Below, in pieces: positions 31,522-40,282 of a stretch of 41,958 nucleotides of DNA (positions within the stretch are counted from its first letter, which is position 1; each line of letters starts with the position of its first letter). Source of the DNA: an uncultured Alphaproteobacteria bacterium. GTDB taxonomy: Bacteria; Pseudomonadota; Alphaproteobacteria; HIMB59; GCA-002718135. Position numbers and translations under genes: made by a program. The notes beneath the pieces are model-generated. The model worked only from the letters and a program-made list of their open reading frames with translations. It did not search any database and was not told the DNA's origin. The stretch covers positions 1 to 41,958 of the forward strand of contig CACEPG010000009.1 in assembly GCA_902561355.1 (NCBI GenBank), given 5' to 3'.

Positions 31522-32316
31522 ATGAATCAAGAAAAAAACTCAAATGATATTTTGGTTAGATTTTCTGAAGTAACTAAACAATATGGTGATTTGGTTGTGC
31601 TTGATAAACTTAATCTAGAAATAAAAAAGAATGAAATGGTCTCTATTATAGGTCCATCAGGTTCAGGAAAAACAACTGTCTTAAGAGTTTTAATGACATT
31701 AGAAAAAATAAATGAAGGTGTTATTTACTTAGACAATGAACCTTTAACTCATATGCAGGAAAATGGGAAACTCATAGAAGCGAGTGAAAAATATATTAGA
31801 GAAAGACGTTCAAAAATTGGTATGGTTTTTCAACAGTTTAATTTATTTCCTCATATGACTGCATTACAAAATTGTATTGAAGCCCCTGTTCATGTTCTTG
31901 GTTTGAAAAAAGAAGAAGCTGAAGAAAGAGCTCTTGAATTATTAGAGCTTGTTGGACTTACTGATAAAAAAGATGAACATCCAACAAGATTATCAGGTGG
32001 TCAACAACAACGTGTCGCTATTGCAAGAGCATTAGCAATGAGACCAAAAGTGATGCTTTTAGATGAAATTACTTCTGCATTAGATCCAGAAGTTGTTGGA
32101 GAAGTATTAAATGTTATACGTTCTCTTAATAAAGAACATAACTTAACAATGATTATGGTTACTCATCAGATGGGTTTTGCTAGAGAAATTTCAGATCGTG
32201 TTTGTTTTTTTTATGAAGGAAAAATTTTTGAACAGGGTCCTCCAGAAAAATTATTTGGAAATCCACAGAATGAGAGAACTAAACAATTTCTTCATGCAGT
32301 TCTTGATGCAAATTAA
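31522..32316 (+). CDS. ehuA: Ectoine ABC transporter ATP-binding protein EhuA
   Basis: 264 residues of the HisP/GlnQ ATPase group. Walker A is GPSGSGKTTVLRVL near residue 44, the Q-loop is VFQQFNLFPHMT, the signature LSGGQQQRVAIARAL, Walker B VMLLDEITSALDPE, and the H-loop THQMGFA. It has no regulatory C-terminal domain. It energises EhuC-EhuD. As last gene of ehuBCDA it ends ten bases from the convergent eutA gene. The HisP-type group is firm; the substrate comes from its operon partners. Confidence 0.9.
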   Translation: MNQEKNSNDILVRFSEVTKQYGDLVVLDKLNLEIKKNEMVSIIGPSGSGKTTVLRVLMTLEKINEGVIYLDNEPLTHMQENGKLIEASEKYIRERRSKIGMVFQQFNLFPHMTALQNCIEAPVHVLGLKKEEAEERALELLELVGLTDKKDEHPTRLSGGQQQRVAIARALAMRPKVMLLDEITSALDPEVVGEVLNVIRSLNKEHNLTMIMVTHQMGFAREISDRVCFFYEGKIFEQGPPEKLFGNPQNERTKQFLHAVLDAN

Positions 32317-32326
32317 TTTTTTAAAC

Positions 32327-33082
32327 CTAATTTACTCTAAATAAATTTCCATAATCAAAAACATTATTTTTTATATTTAATAAATTTAAACAATCCCAAA
32401 TTAGTGCTTGATTACTAGAAACAACATTTATTTTAAATTCTTTTTCAACTTCATCTAAAATGTCAACAATTTTTAAAGCTGTACAAGAAACGAAAAGACC
32501 ATCTATATTTTTTAAATTAATTTTAGAAATTTGAGTCATTAAACTTTCTAAACTTACTTGAGCTATCTCTGAGTCATAATTAAGGTTAAAGGAGTTAAAG
32601 GAATCTATCTCAAAATCATTTTCTTTAAGATAATTAAAAACAGTCAGATTTACATCTTTTGGATAAGGTGTTAGCACTGCTATTTTTTTTAAACTTAGTT
32701 TTTTAAATGCTTTTATAGCTGCAGTTATAGGTGTAGTCACTAAACAGTCAGGTTTTGTTTTCTGTATTTGCTCTGTGATTTTTTCAGCACCAATTGCAAT
32801 TGTACCTGAAGTACAACCATAAGCAATTACATCAATTTTTTGATTAGGTAAAATTTGAGCAGATACTTCAGGTATGTGTTCAGACATTTTTAAATAATTT
32901 TCATGATTTAATGGATTTTCAAACGGTATACGGTTAACGAAGATATCTACAGGGATTTGGTGACAGATATTTCTATAATCTTGTTCAATAGTAAAATCTG
33001 TTGATAAAGCTATTAGTCCTATTCTTGGATTACTAGTTTTAACAATGTCTGCAGTTAAATCATGCTGTTTAAATTTATTCAT
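32327..33082 (-). CDS. eutA: Ectoine utilization protein EutA (Asp/Glu racemase family)
   Basis: 251 residues of the aspartate/glutamate racemase/arylmalonate decarboxylase family. Two catalytic-type cysteines are kept: Cys90 in AYGCTSGT and Cys200 in FVSCTALK. FVNRIPFENP near residue 48 and VVSSNQALIWDCLNLL near the C-terminus fit EutA specifically. EutA acts with EutB and EutC to turn 5-hydroxyectoine into ectoine, probably by epimerising an intermediate. Here it is separated from eutBC by about 12 kb and instead follows an amidinotransferase gene, with a four-base ATGA overlap. It is convergent with ehuA. Confidence 0.86.
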   Translation of the reverse strand: MNKFKQHDLTADIVKTSNPRIGLIALSTDFTIEQDYRNICHQIPVDIFVNRIPFENPLNHENYLKMSEHIPEVSAQILPNQKIDVIAYGCTSGTIAIGAEKITEQIQKTKPDCLVTTPITAAIKAFKKLSLKKIAVLTPYPKDVNLTVFNYLKENDFEIDSFNSFNLNYDSEIAQVSLESLMTQISKINLKNIDGLFVSCTALKIVDILDEVEKEFKINVVSSNQALIWDCLNLLNIKNNVFDYGNLFRVN

Positions 33083-34185
33083 GGTTGAGTAGGGAAATAA
33101 TCTTCACATTCACCTTCTCTATAAACATCAGTCGTTGCACAATGAAGACTACCTCCAAAAGCATAGACATCACGAAAAGGAACCGGGATAACATTCATGC
33201 CAAAGCTTTCCATTTGTTTAATCATTTTTTCTTCACTTGCTTCTACACAAATAGTTGTAGGATTTAAAATTAATACATTCATGGACAACCAAATTGTTGA
33301 ATAGCACATTGGTGGAGGGGTATTATGTACAGAAGGTGCCGCAGCATGAATTTCCCATTTATTGTCATCAAATATTTTTCTTTGCTCTTGAGATATTTTT
33401 CTATTTGGATTGATAATTATTACGCCAGGTTTAATGGGTGTAAAACATGCATCAATATGAGTAGGAATTAATTCTCCTGGTAAATTTATTTGATGAACTC
33501 GATGATTAGGAAAATGTCTTCTTAGCCAATTCAAACCCTTTAAATTTGAAGTAAAATTATTATGATAAAATAAATCTTTTCCAAAGCGTAGAATTTCAGC
33601 TGCATCAAAAAGAGGTTCTTGTTCAGTTAAAATCATATCTCTGTCTTCAATTTTTTTATATCTGTCTTCTTCAGTTATACCTTCAGGTAAATAATTTGAT
33701 TTATAAGTTTTAGATGTAAGACGTGGCTTGGGAGCTGACTCCCATCGCATATTTGGATCTTCTTCATAGTATTTTTCAAGTAATGGTCTGTAAGCAAGAT
33801 ATTCAAACCACCTACATCGATAAGACATTGGAGCTTCTAGCATTTCATTACCAACAGTTAAGATCACATCTCTAGGTGGCATTGATCCAAATTGGCCATC
33901 GTTTTTCCAATCAGGTGTAGAGATTGCTTTTGTAAAATCTATAGGAGTTGGGCGATCAACTTGCACTTCATGAGACTCTAAAATTTTTACAAAATTAGTA
34001 AGTTGAATGTTTGCTTTATCAATAGACTCTGGTTTTCTTGGACCGTGAGAACCGACCATCCCGCTATCTTTACTTATTTTTGGTTCCAATGCGGGTTCCA
34101 TTGGTGGGACATTAGAATTTTCAACTGTACCAACTATAACATGTTTCAGTCTATCCCACTCATTCCAAGAATTAACTATTGTCAT
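33079..34185 (-). CDS. Amidinotransferase of the GATM (arginine:glycine) family
   Basis: 368 residues with the fold and catalytic triad of L-arginine:glycine amidinotransferase. Asp194 in PLFDAAEIL, His243 in PTHIDACF and Cys349 in GSLHCATTD correspond to Asp254, His303 and Cys407 of the human enzyme. These enzymes move the amidino group of arginine to an amine acceptor, giving ornithine. The acceptor cannot be read from sequence: glycine, giving guanidinoacetate, is one option since SoxBDAG makes glycine, and others are lysine or diamino acids. It is translationally coupled to eutA and diverges from the aldehyde dehydrogenase gene with 59 bases between. Confidence 0.86.
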   Translation of the reverse strand: MTIVNSWNEWDRLKHVIVGTVENSNVPPMEPALEPKISKDSGMVGSHGPRKPESIDKANIQLTNFVKILESHEVQVDRPTPIDFTKAISTPDWKNDGQFGSMPPRDVILTVGNEMLEAPMSYRCRWFEYLAYRPLLEKYYEEDPNMRWESAPKPRLTSKTYKSNYLPEGITEEDRYKKIEDRDMILTEQEPLFDAAEILRFGKDLFYHNNFTSNLKGLNWLRRHFPNHRVHQINLPGELIPTHIDACFTPIKPGVIIINPNRKISQEQRKIFDDNKWEIHAAAPSVHNTPPPMCYSTIWLSMNVLILNPTTICVEASEEKMIKQMESFGMNVIPVPFRDVYAFGGSLHCATTDVYREGECEDYFPTQP

Positions 34186-34244
34186 TTTACTTCCATTAAA
34201 TTAATGTTTAACTAAAACTAATTTAAATTTATATAATAATAAAC

Positions 34245-35696
34245 ATGGAATTAAAAAATAAATCATTATTTAGGCAAGAGTGCTTTGTTGGAGGTGAATG
34301 GATTAAAAGCATCAGTGGCGAAACCATTGATGTTGATAACCCAGCTACTCAAAGTTCGATTGGAAATGTACCAAAATGTGGTTCTAGTGAGACAGAAACT
34401 GCTATTAATGCAGCAAATGACGCATTTCAGGATTGGAAAAATAAAACAGCAAAAGAAAGATCTATAATATTAAAAAAATGGCATGACCTTATTTTAGAAA
34501 ATATTGAAGATTTAGCTCATATAATGACAGTTGAACAAGGCAAACCTTTGGCAGAATCAAAAGGTGAAATTCTAATGGGAACAACTTACATAGAATTTTA
34601 TGCTGAAGAAGCAAAAAGAGTTTACGGTGATATTATTCCTGACCCTCTTCCTGATAGAAGAATTGTTGTAATAAAACAACCTGTGGGAGTTGTTGGAGCT
34701 ATAACTCCTTGGAATTTTCCTAGTACAATGATCACTAGAAAATGTGCTCCTGCATTAGGAGTGGGTTGTCCCGTTGTTATTAAACCAGCTAGTCAAACAC
34801 CTTTTTCAGCATTAGCATTAGCTGTTTTAGCTGAACAAGCAGGTTTCCCTAAAGGAGTTTTTAATGTCATTACAGGTTCTGCTAATGAAATAGGCAAAGA
34901 ACTTACTGAAAATCCTATAGTGAAAAAAATATCATTTACAGGTTCAACAGAGGTTGGAAAAATTTTGCTTAAACAAAGTTCTTCAACGGTAAAAAAAGTA
35001 TCTATGGAACTTGGAGGGCATGCTCCCTTTATTGTTTTTGATGATGCAAACATTGATGAGGCAGTTACTGGAGCAATTACAAGTAAGTTTCGAAATTCTG
35101 GACAAACATGTATTTGTGCAAACAGACTTTTTGTCCATGAAAAAGTTTATGATGAATTTTTAGAAAAATTTGTTGCCGAAGTTGCTAAAATTAAAGTAGG
35201 AAATGGATTAGAGTCCTCTACTAGTTCAGGTCCATTAATTGATCAATTTTCTCTTGAAAAAGTTCAAGATCATGTGAATGACGCTGTTAATACTGGAGCA
35301 AAAATAGCTATTGGTGGCGATATTCATAGCTTAGGTGGAAATTTTTATAAACCAACAGTACTTTCACATGTAACAACAAAAGCTAAAATTACTTACGAAG
35401 AAACTTTTGGTCCAGTTGCTCCTATTTATAAATTTTCATCAGATGAAGAAGTAATTAATTTAGCTAATGACACACCATTTGGATTAGCTTCTTATTTTTT
35501 TGCAAGAGATATAGGTAGAATTTGGAAAGTTGCAGAGGCACTTGAATATGGTATTGTAAGTGTTAATACTGGACTTCCTACAAAGGCTGAAATACCTTTT
35601 GGAGGAGTAAAAGAATCTGGACTTGGAAGAGAGGGTTCTCGATACGGTCTTGATGATTATTTAGAAATTAAATATATATCAATGGCTGGAATTTAA
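34245..35696 (+). CDS. gabD: Succinate-semialdehyde dehydrogenase-like aldehyde dehydrogenase
   Basis: 483 residues, a complete aldehyde dehydrogenase of the GabD type. ITPWNFPSTMITRKCAPAL is near residue 155, the cofactor loop FTGSTEVGK near 228, MELGGHAPFIVFDDA holds the catalytic glutamate near 253, and NSGQTCICANR the nucleophilic cysteine near 286. The C-terminal PFGGVKESGLGREGSRYGL is typical. GabD oxidises succinate semialdehyde with NAD(P). In this setting aspartate semialdehyde from diaminobutyrate, the DoeC step, is an alternative. The gene is alone on the plus strand, divergent from the amidinotransferase-eutA pair, and its end overlaps the convergent fructokinase by four bases. 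Confidence 0.88.
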   Translation: MELKNKSLFRQECFVGGEWIKSISGETIDVDNPATQSSIGNVPKCGSSETETAINAANDAFQDWKNKTAKERSIILKKWHDLILENIEDLAHIMTVEQGKPLAESKGEILMGTTYIEFYAEEAKRVYGDIIPDPLPDRRIVVIKQPVGVVGAITPWNFPSTMITRKCAPALGVGCPVVIKPASQTPFSALALAVLAEQAGFPKGVFNVITGSANEIGKELTENPIVKKISFTGSTEVGKILLKQSSSTVKKVSMELGGHAPFIVFDDANIDEAVTGAITSKFRNSGQTCICANRLFVHEKVYDEFLEKFVAEVAKIKVGNGLESSTSSGPLIDQFSLEKVQDHVNDAVNTGAKIAIGGDIHSLGGNFYKPTVLSHVTTKAKITYEETFGPVAPIYKFSSDEEVINLANDTPFGLASYFFARDIGRIWKVAEALEYGIVSVNTGLPTKAEIPFGGVKESGLGREGSRYGLDDYLEIKYISMAGI

Positions 35697-36584
35697 GATA
35701 ACCAAGCCGCTCCTCTTACCCCACTTGAATCTCCATGATAATTTTTTACAACTTTAGTATCAAATGTATCACTAAAAATGTATTTTTTAAAAGCTTCATC
35801 TATATTCTCATAAATATAAGAAATATTTGACATACCGCCACCTAATACAATTATATCTGGATCCAATATATTACAAACTAATGATAGACCTCTAGCCAAA
35901 TGATCAACATATTGATCAAAAGCTACTTTTGCTTGTTCTTTTTTCATTTTTCAACTCATCTAATATTTTATGAGAATCATAATCAGTATTATTTTTTAAA
36001 TTAAAAACACTAGCAAAACCTGGTCCTGAAATATAAGTTTCCATGCAACCATTTTTTCCACAGTAACATTCTTTAACATATTTTTTTTCGTTATCAGTTC
36101 TGTTAGGCAAACTAATATGTCCCCACTCGCCTGCTATATTATTTTTACCAGGTAAAACTTTATTATCAACAACAATACCACCGCCTGTACCCGTACCTAT
36201 AATGACTCCAAACACAACTGCGTGACCTTTTCCTGCACCATCAACCGCTTCTGATAAAGTAAAACAGTTAGCATCATTTTCAAGATTTATTTTTCTATCA
36301 AGTGCAGTTTGAAGATCCCTTTTTAAGGGTTGCCCATTTAGCCATATAGAATTAGCATTTTTTACTAATGCAGAGTCTGATGAAATTGCTCCAGGCATTC
36401 CAATACCTATAGAAGAAGAGTTACCGAATTCTTTTTCAAATTGTTTTACAATTGATACAATGCCTTTAATTGTACCTTCGTAATTTTTTTCTGTTTTGAT
36501 TCTATCTCTTTTTAATTCTATACCATCATTATCAATTAATATGCCTTCTGTCTTGGTGCCACCAAGATCTATTCCGATCTTCAT
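35693..36584 (-). pseudogene. mak: Mak-type fructokinase (ROK family), frameshifted
   Basis: The two frames together give one ROK sugar kinase of about 297 residues. The N-terminal 220 residues carry the ATP motif IGIDLGGTKTEGIL, VKNANSIWLNGQPL, NDANCFTLSEAVDGAG, IIGTGTGGG, AGEWGHISLP and the zinc motif CYCGKNGCMETYISGPGF. The rest, LSLVCNILDPDIIVLGGGMS through HGDSSGVRGAAWL, is in the next frame. Order and wording follow E. coli Mak. The break falls at a six-T tract on the plus strand (35939-35944); removing one base rejoins the frames. This could be a sequencing or assembly error, a real inactivating indel, or a rare +1 shift. It follows bioY by three bases. Confidence 0.85.
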
Positions 36585-36587
36585 AAA

Positions 36588-37157
36588 CTATTTAGTTTTT
36601 AAGAAATTATGTAAAGTTGGTAAAATAGCAACAGCAAGAGCAATTTTAAATAATTCACTTGGAATGAATGGCAATAGCCCAGCTTGTATAGCCTTTTCAT
36701 AACCGATAATTGATCCTAAGTAAAAAATTCCTATAGAAAATATAATTACTGAAGCTAATAAAAGTGTAATCGTAGTTTTTAAATAAGTTAAAGTATATCC
36801 TTTGTTTGCTAAATAACTGATTAATACAGCACTTACAGTCATTCCATAAAGATATCCAGCTGTTGGACCACTTAAATAAGCTATACCTCCTCCTGAAGCA
36901 AAAACAGGTAAACCTAAAGCTCCTTCAAATAAATAAACAGCAAGAGTAACAAAAGATAATCTAACACTGTAAGTAGCTCCGATTAGAAACACTACAAAAG
37001 TTTGCATTGTCATAGGAACTGGCCAAAATGGAACTTGCACTTTTGCTGATATTGCAAGTAATAAAGTACCTGCTAAAACTAATAATATACTTAAATAGGT
37101 AGAATTGATTCTATTTAAATTTTTGAGCTCATTTACTAGGATTCTGTTTTTATTCAT
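36588..37157 (-). CDS. bioY: Biotin transporter BioY
   Basis: 189 residues, a six-helix inner-membrane protein, the substrate-binding S component of an ECF-type biotin importer. QVPFWPVPMTMQTFVVFLIG near residue 46, then GATYSVRLSFVTLAVYLFEG, GLPVFASGGGIAYLSGPTAG and YLYGM, are diagnostic. BioM and BioN are absent from the window; many bacteria, including streamlined ones, use BioY alone. AAAGGAAAA precedes the ATG. It lies between gshB and the fructokinase in the same strand run. Its presence suggests the cell scavenges biotin. Confidence 0.94.
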   Translation of the reverse strand: MNKNRILVNELKNLNRINSTYLSILLVLAGTLLLAISAKVQVPFWPVPMTMQTFVVFLIGATYSVRLSFVTLAVYLFEGALGLPVFASGGGIAYLSGPTAGYLYGMTVSAVLISYLANKGYTLTYLKTTITLLLASVIIFSIGIFYLGSIIGYEKAIQAGLLPFIPSELFKIALAVAILPTLHNFLKTK

Positions 37158-37180
37158 TTTGTTTTCCTTTAAAGTACTAA

Positions 37181-38122
37181 TTAAACTATTTTGTATTTAG
37201 CTTCAAGTTTATCCCAAAAAACCTTTTCAATTTGAACATTATTTAATTGATTTATTTGCTTGATTCCTGTTGGTGAAGTAACGTTAATTTCAGTTAAATA
37301 TTTTCCAATTATATCTATACCTGCAAAAAATAAATTTCTTTTTTTTAATTCAGGTCCAACAACTTCAATAATTTCTTCATCTCTAAAAACTAAATCAATC
37401 TTTTTCGCCTTACCTCCAGCATGGAAATTAGCCTTTATCTTTCCTTTTTCCGGTATACGGGCAACAGAACCTGCATATTCTCCATCGATTAATATAATGC
37501 GCCTATCCCCTTGATTTATTTCAGGAATAAATTTTTGAATCATTATTGGTTGATCTAAAAAATCTTTATTTATATCAACCCCATTTATAATACCGTCTTT
37601 ACATCTATAAATTCCTTCGCCACCATTTCCATAAAGAGGTTTGATAATTATATCTTTGTGATCTAAAAAAAATTTTTTTATATCTTCTATATTTTGTGTA
37701 ACAATAGTAGGTGCCATATATTGTTTAAACTGAAAAGTATAAATTTTTTCTGTAGAATTTCGAACCGCTGATGGATTATTAATTACAATTGTTTTTTTAG
37801 GCAAGCAATCTAAGATATAAGTAGTAGTGATATAATTCATATCAAAAGGAGGATCTTGTCGAAGAAAAATAAATTTAAATTCTGATAAATCTAATTCAAT
37901 TTTTTCTGTTAAATAAGAATAATATGATTTTTTGTCCTCAACCAACTTTACATAATAACCTTTCGCCTTGATATGTGATCTATCCATAAACAATTCATGA
38001 GGATTATAGTAAAATATTTTATAGCCTCTTTTTTGACCTTCAATTGCAATCATAAAGGATGTATCATAATCGTAATCGATTTTGCTTAAATCATCCATTT
38101 GTATTGCTATCTGTTTGTTCAT
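37181..38122 (-). CDS. gshB: Glutathione synthetase
   Basis: 313 residues with an ATP-grasp fold, the usual size of bacterial GshB. IAIQMDDLSKIDYDYDTSF at the N-terminus, FIFLRQDPPFDMNY near residue 83, IIKPLYGNGGEGIYR near 155, IQKFIPEINQGDRRIILIDG, and EINVTSPTGIKQINQLN near the C-terminus are characteristic. The enzyme joins gamma-glutamylcysteine and glycine to make glutathione. It shares one base with the gshA stop (TAATG), so the two biosynthetic genes are translationally coupled. Confidence 0.95.
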   Translation of the reverse strand: MNKQIAIQMDDLSKIDYDYDTSFMIAIEGQKRGYKIFYYNPHELFMDRSHIKAKGYYVKLVEDKKSYYSYLTEKIELDLSEFKFIFLRQDPPFDMNYITTTYILDCLPKKTIVINNPSAVRNSTEKIYTFQFKQYMAPTIVTQNIEDIKKFFLDHKDIIIKPLYGNGGEGIYRCKDGIINGVDINKDFLDQPIMIQKFIPEINQGDRRIILIDGEYAGSVARIPEKGKIKANFHAGGKAKKIDLVFRDEEIIEVVGPELKKRNLFFAGIDIIGKYLTEINVTSPTGIKQINQLNNVQIEKVFWDKLEAKYKIV

Positions 38123-39462
38123 TAAAATATTAATTCTTTATAAATTGGTTTTACACTTTTGTTCCAAACAGTATTAAATTTATTAATTATATTATCAGCA
38201 GGTGCTAAACCATTAGTTAAGTTATTTTCAAGCTCTTTCATATGTACGGTTTCATCAAATTCATTATTTGATGACATAATTTTTCTTTTACTTAAACCAT
38301 TTTTTGATAATTGAAAAAAATCTTGCGCAAAATCAATCACTTTTTTATTTTTAAAATTAGTTTGAAGTCCATGAATTGGAATTGATTTATTCAAATATTC
38401 CCTATCTTCATTATCCCATTCCTCTACAATTTCATTAACCTCATTCATTGCATCATCATCATAAATAAGCCCTAACCAAAAAGCAGGTTGCGAACATATC
38501 AATTCCCAATTACATGCATCCATAGATCTAATTTCTAAATAATTTTTTAAACGTACCTGAGGGAAAAGAGTAGATAAATGATTAATCCAATCCTGAATAT
38601 TTGGCTGAATATTTGAAGATAAAATAATTTTTTTTTCAAAAAAATCTCTAAATGTATATTTAGTCATATTAATATACTTATGATCTCTAATTACAAAATA
38701 CATAGGAATATCTAGAGCATATTCTGCATATCTTTCAAAATTAAAATTTTTCTCAAAAACAAATGGAAGTAAACCTGTTCTTGCTGGATCTGTTTGTTGC
38801 CAAAAAAATGATCTTAAACTTTTATATTTTGATAATTTTCCATTATCAAATGGAGAATTAGAAAAAATAGCATTAGCTATTGATTCAAGGTTTAACATTA
38901 TACGAAATTTATTTTTCATATCTTCTTCAGAACAGAAATCTAAATTTACTTGATTAGTACATGTTCTTTTCATCATGTGATGACCAAAATTACCTACAGT
39001 AGGCATATAATCTTTCATTATTTTATATCTCTGTTTGGGCATCCAAGGAAAGTTTTCTAGCTTTGAAAAAGGCTCTACTCCTATTCCTAATAAAATAAAC
39101 CCTAACTCCTCCCCTATTTTTTTGAATTCTTTCAGATGTTTAGTCGTTTCATTGCATGTTTCATGAATATTTTTTAAAGGAGCTCCAGAAAGCTCAAGTT
39201 GACCGCCAGGTTCAAGAGTAATAAATTCATTTTCTTTTTTTAAAGCTGTGACTAAAGAATTTTTATCATCATAAATAGGATTCCATCCTAATTTAATACA
39301 TTTTAAAAAAATTTCATTAATTCCATTTTTTTGTTCATAAGATACTGGTTTAAAATCTTTTCTATCTAGTACAAATTTTTCATGTTCAACACCTATTCTT
39401 TGTTCGGTTTTATCTTTAATTCCTCTATAAAAGTAATCGATTAAATCATTTTTAGTGAGCAT
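38122..39462 (-). CDS. gshA: Glutamate-cysteine ligase, GCS2/plant type
   Basis: 446 residues of the GCS2 family found in alphaproteobacteria and plants rather than the E. coli GshA type. RIGVEHEKFVLDR at residue 22, ITLEPGGQLELSGAPL near 76, VGNFGHHMMKRTCTNQVNLD near 151, FWQQTDPARTGLLPFVFE near 212, and YLEIRSMDACNW near 308 support the call. It makes gamma-glutamylcysteine, the first and usually limiting step of glutathione synthesis. It starts only 22 bases after the 3' end of tRNA-Leu(GAG) on the same strand, so it is probably transcribed with that tRNA. Confidence 0.94.
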   Translation of the reverse strand: MLTKNDLIDYFYRGIKDKTEQRIGVEHEKFVLDRKDFKPVSYEQKNGINEIFLKCIKLGWNPIYDDKNSLVTALKKENEFITLEPGGQLELSGAPLKNIHETCNETTKHLKEFKKIGEELGFILLGIGVEPFSKLENFPWMPKQRYKIMKDYMPTVGNFGHHMMKRTCTNQVNLDFCSEEDMKNKFRIMLNLESIANAIFSNSPFDNGKLSKYKSLRSFFWQQTDPARTGLLPFVFEKNFNFERYAEYALDIPMYFVIRDHKYINMTKYTFRDFFEKKIILSSNIQPNIQDWINHLSTLFPQVRLKNYLEIRSMDACNWELICSQPAFWLGLIYDDDAMNEVNEIVEEWDNEDREYLNKSIPIHGLQTNFKNKKVIDFAQDFFQLSKNGLSKRKIMSSNNEFDETVHMKELENNLTNGLAPADNIINKFNTVWNKSVKPIYKELIF

Positions 39463-39484
39463 AATTTCAAACTTTCATATATCA

Positions 39485-39571
39485 TGGTGCGGCTGAGAAG
39501 ACTTGAACTTCCACAGGTTTTATCCCACAGCGACCTCAACGCTGCGCGTATACCAATTCCGCCACAGCCGC
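39485..39571 (-). tRNA. tRNA-Leu (anticodon GAG)
   Basis: An 87-base type II tRNA on the minus strand. It has acceptor arms GCGGCTG/CAGCCGC, an anticodon arm CAGCG-TTGAGGT-CGCTG giving GAG, a long variable arm and T arm GTTCAAGTC. An encoded CCA completes the 3' end at 39485. GAG reads CUC and CUU leucine codons. Confidence 0.96.
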
Positions 39572-39585
39572 ATATTTTATAGAAT

Positions 39586-39614
39586 TAAATATCAGATAGG
39601 ATATTAAGTAGCAA
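39586..39614 (-). promoter_or_regulatory. Probable promoter for tRNA-Leu and gshA-gshB-bioY
   Basis: Reading the minus strand, TTGCTA is followed by 17 bases and TATTTA, sigma-70-like elements just upstream of the tRNA. The predicted start is within about ten bases of the mature tRNA end. It would drive the tRNA and, by read-through, gshA, gshB and bioY. Confidence 0.4.
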
Positions 39615-39634
39615 CTAATCTTAGAAATCATGAA

Positions 39635-40282
39635 ATGGGCAGCTTAGAAGTAAAACAAACAGATAAATTTATTAATTACGAATTAGCTTTATCTGATATG
39701 CAAAATAGAGTTGATCAAATAATAACAAAATCTAAAAATGAAATGATATGGTTTTTAAATCACAATCATATTTATACTCAAGGTACTAGTAGTTCAGATC
39801 AAGAAATATTAAAAAAAAATAACATACCTATATTCAAAACTAATAGAGGTGGCAAAACAACATATCATGGACCAGGACAAAGAATTGTTTACTTTATGAT
39901 TGATTTAAACAAAAGAAATAAAGACTTAAGAAGATTTATCTCTTTGATAGAAAATTCTTTAATAAATATTCTATACAAATACCATATTGAATCAACAACT
40001 TTTAAAAATAGAGTTGGTATTTGGGTTATAAAAAATCAGGGCAAAACCCTAGATAAAGAAAAAAAAATAGGAGCTATCGGATTAAGAATTAAAAAATGGA
40101 TTACCTATCACGGATTAAGCTTTAATATTAAAACTAACTTAGAATATTATGATTACATAAATTCATGTGGCTTGTTAGAATATAAAAATACCTCTCTTGA
40201 AAATTTAGGCATAGATATTTCTGTAAGAGATTTTGATAAAGAATACTTAGCTGAATTCAAAAAAAATTTAAAAAATTTATAA
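39635..40282 (+). CDS. lipB: Octanoyl-(acyl carrier protein):protein transferase LipB
   Basis: 215 residues, the normal size. TNRGGKTTYHGPGQRIVYFM near residue 68 is the family signature. A conserved lysine lies in KIGAIGLRIKKWITYHG near 145, and the acyl-carrying cysteine is in INSCGLLE near 179. It moves octanoate from acyl carrier protein to lipoyl domains of pyruvate and 2-oxoglutarate dehydrogenases and the glycine cleavage H protein. It is divergent from the tRNA-gshA unit. The ATG at 39635 lacks a clear ribosome binding site; an ATG at 39630 in another frame opens only a six-codon frame. Its end overlaps the convergent rluA-family gene by six bases. Confidence 0.94.
   Translation: MGSLEVKQTDKFINYELALSDMQNRVDQIITKSKNEMIWFLNHNHIYTQGTSSSDQEILKKNNIPIFKTNRGGKTTYHGPGQRIVYFMIDLNKRNKDLRRFISLIENSLINILYKYHIESTTFKNRVGIWVIKNQGKTLDKEKKIGAIGLRIKKWITYHGLSFNIKTNLEYYDYINSCGLLEYKNTSLENLGIDISVRDFDKEYLAEFKKNLKNL

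Noticed and set aside
35937-35947. Programmed -1 frameshift (A AAA AAG) in the fructokinase
   Set aside because: The shift needed to join the frames is +1, not -1, and ROK kinases are not known to use recoding.
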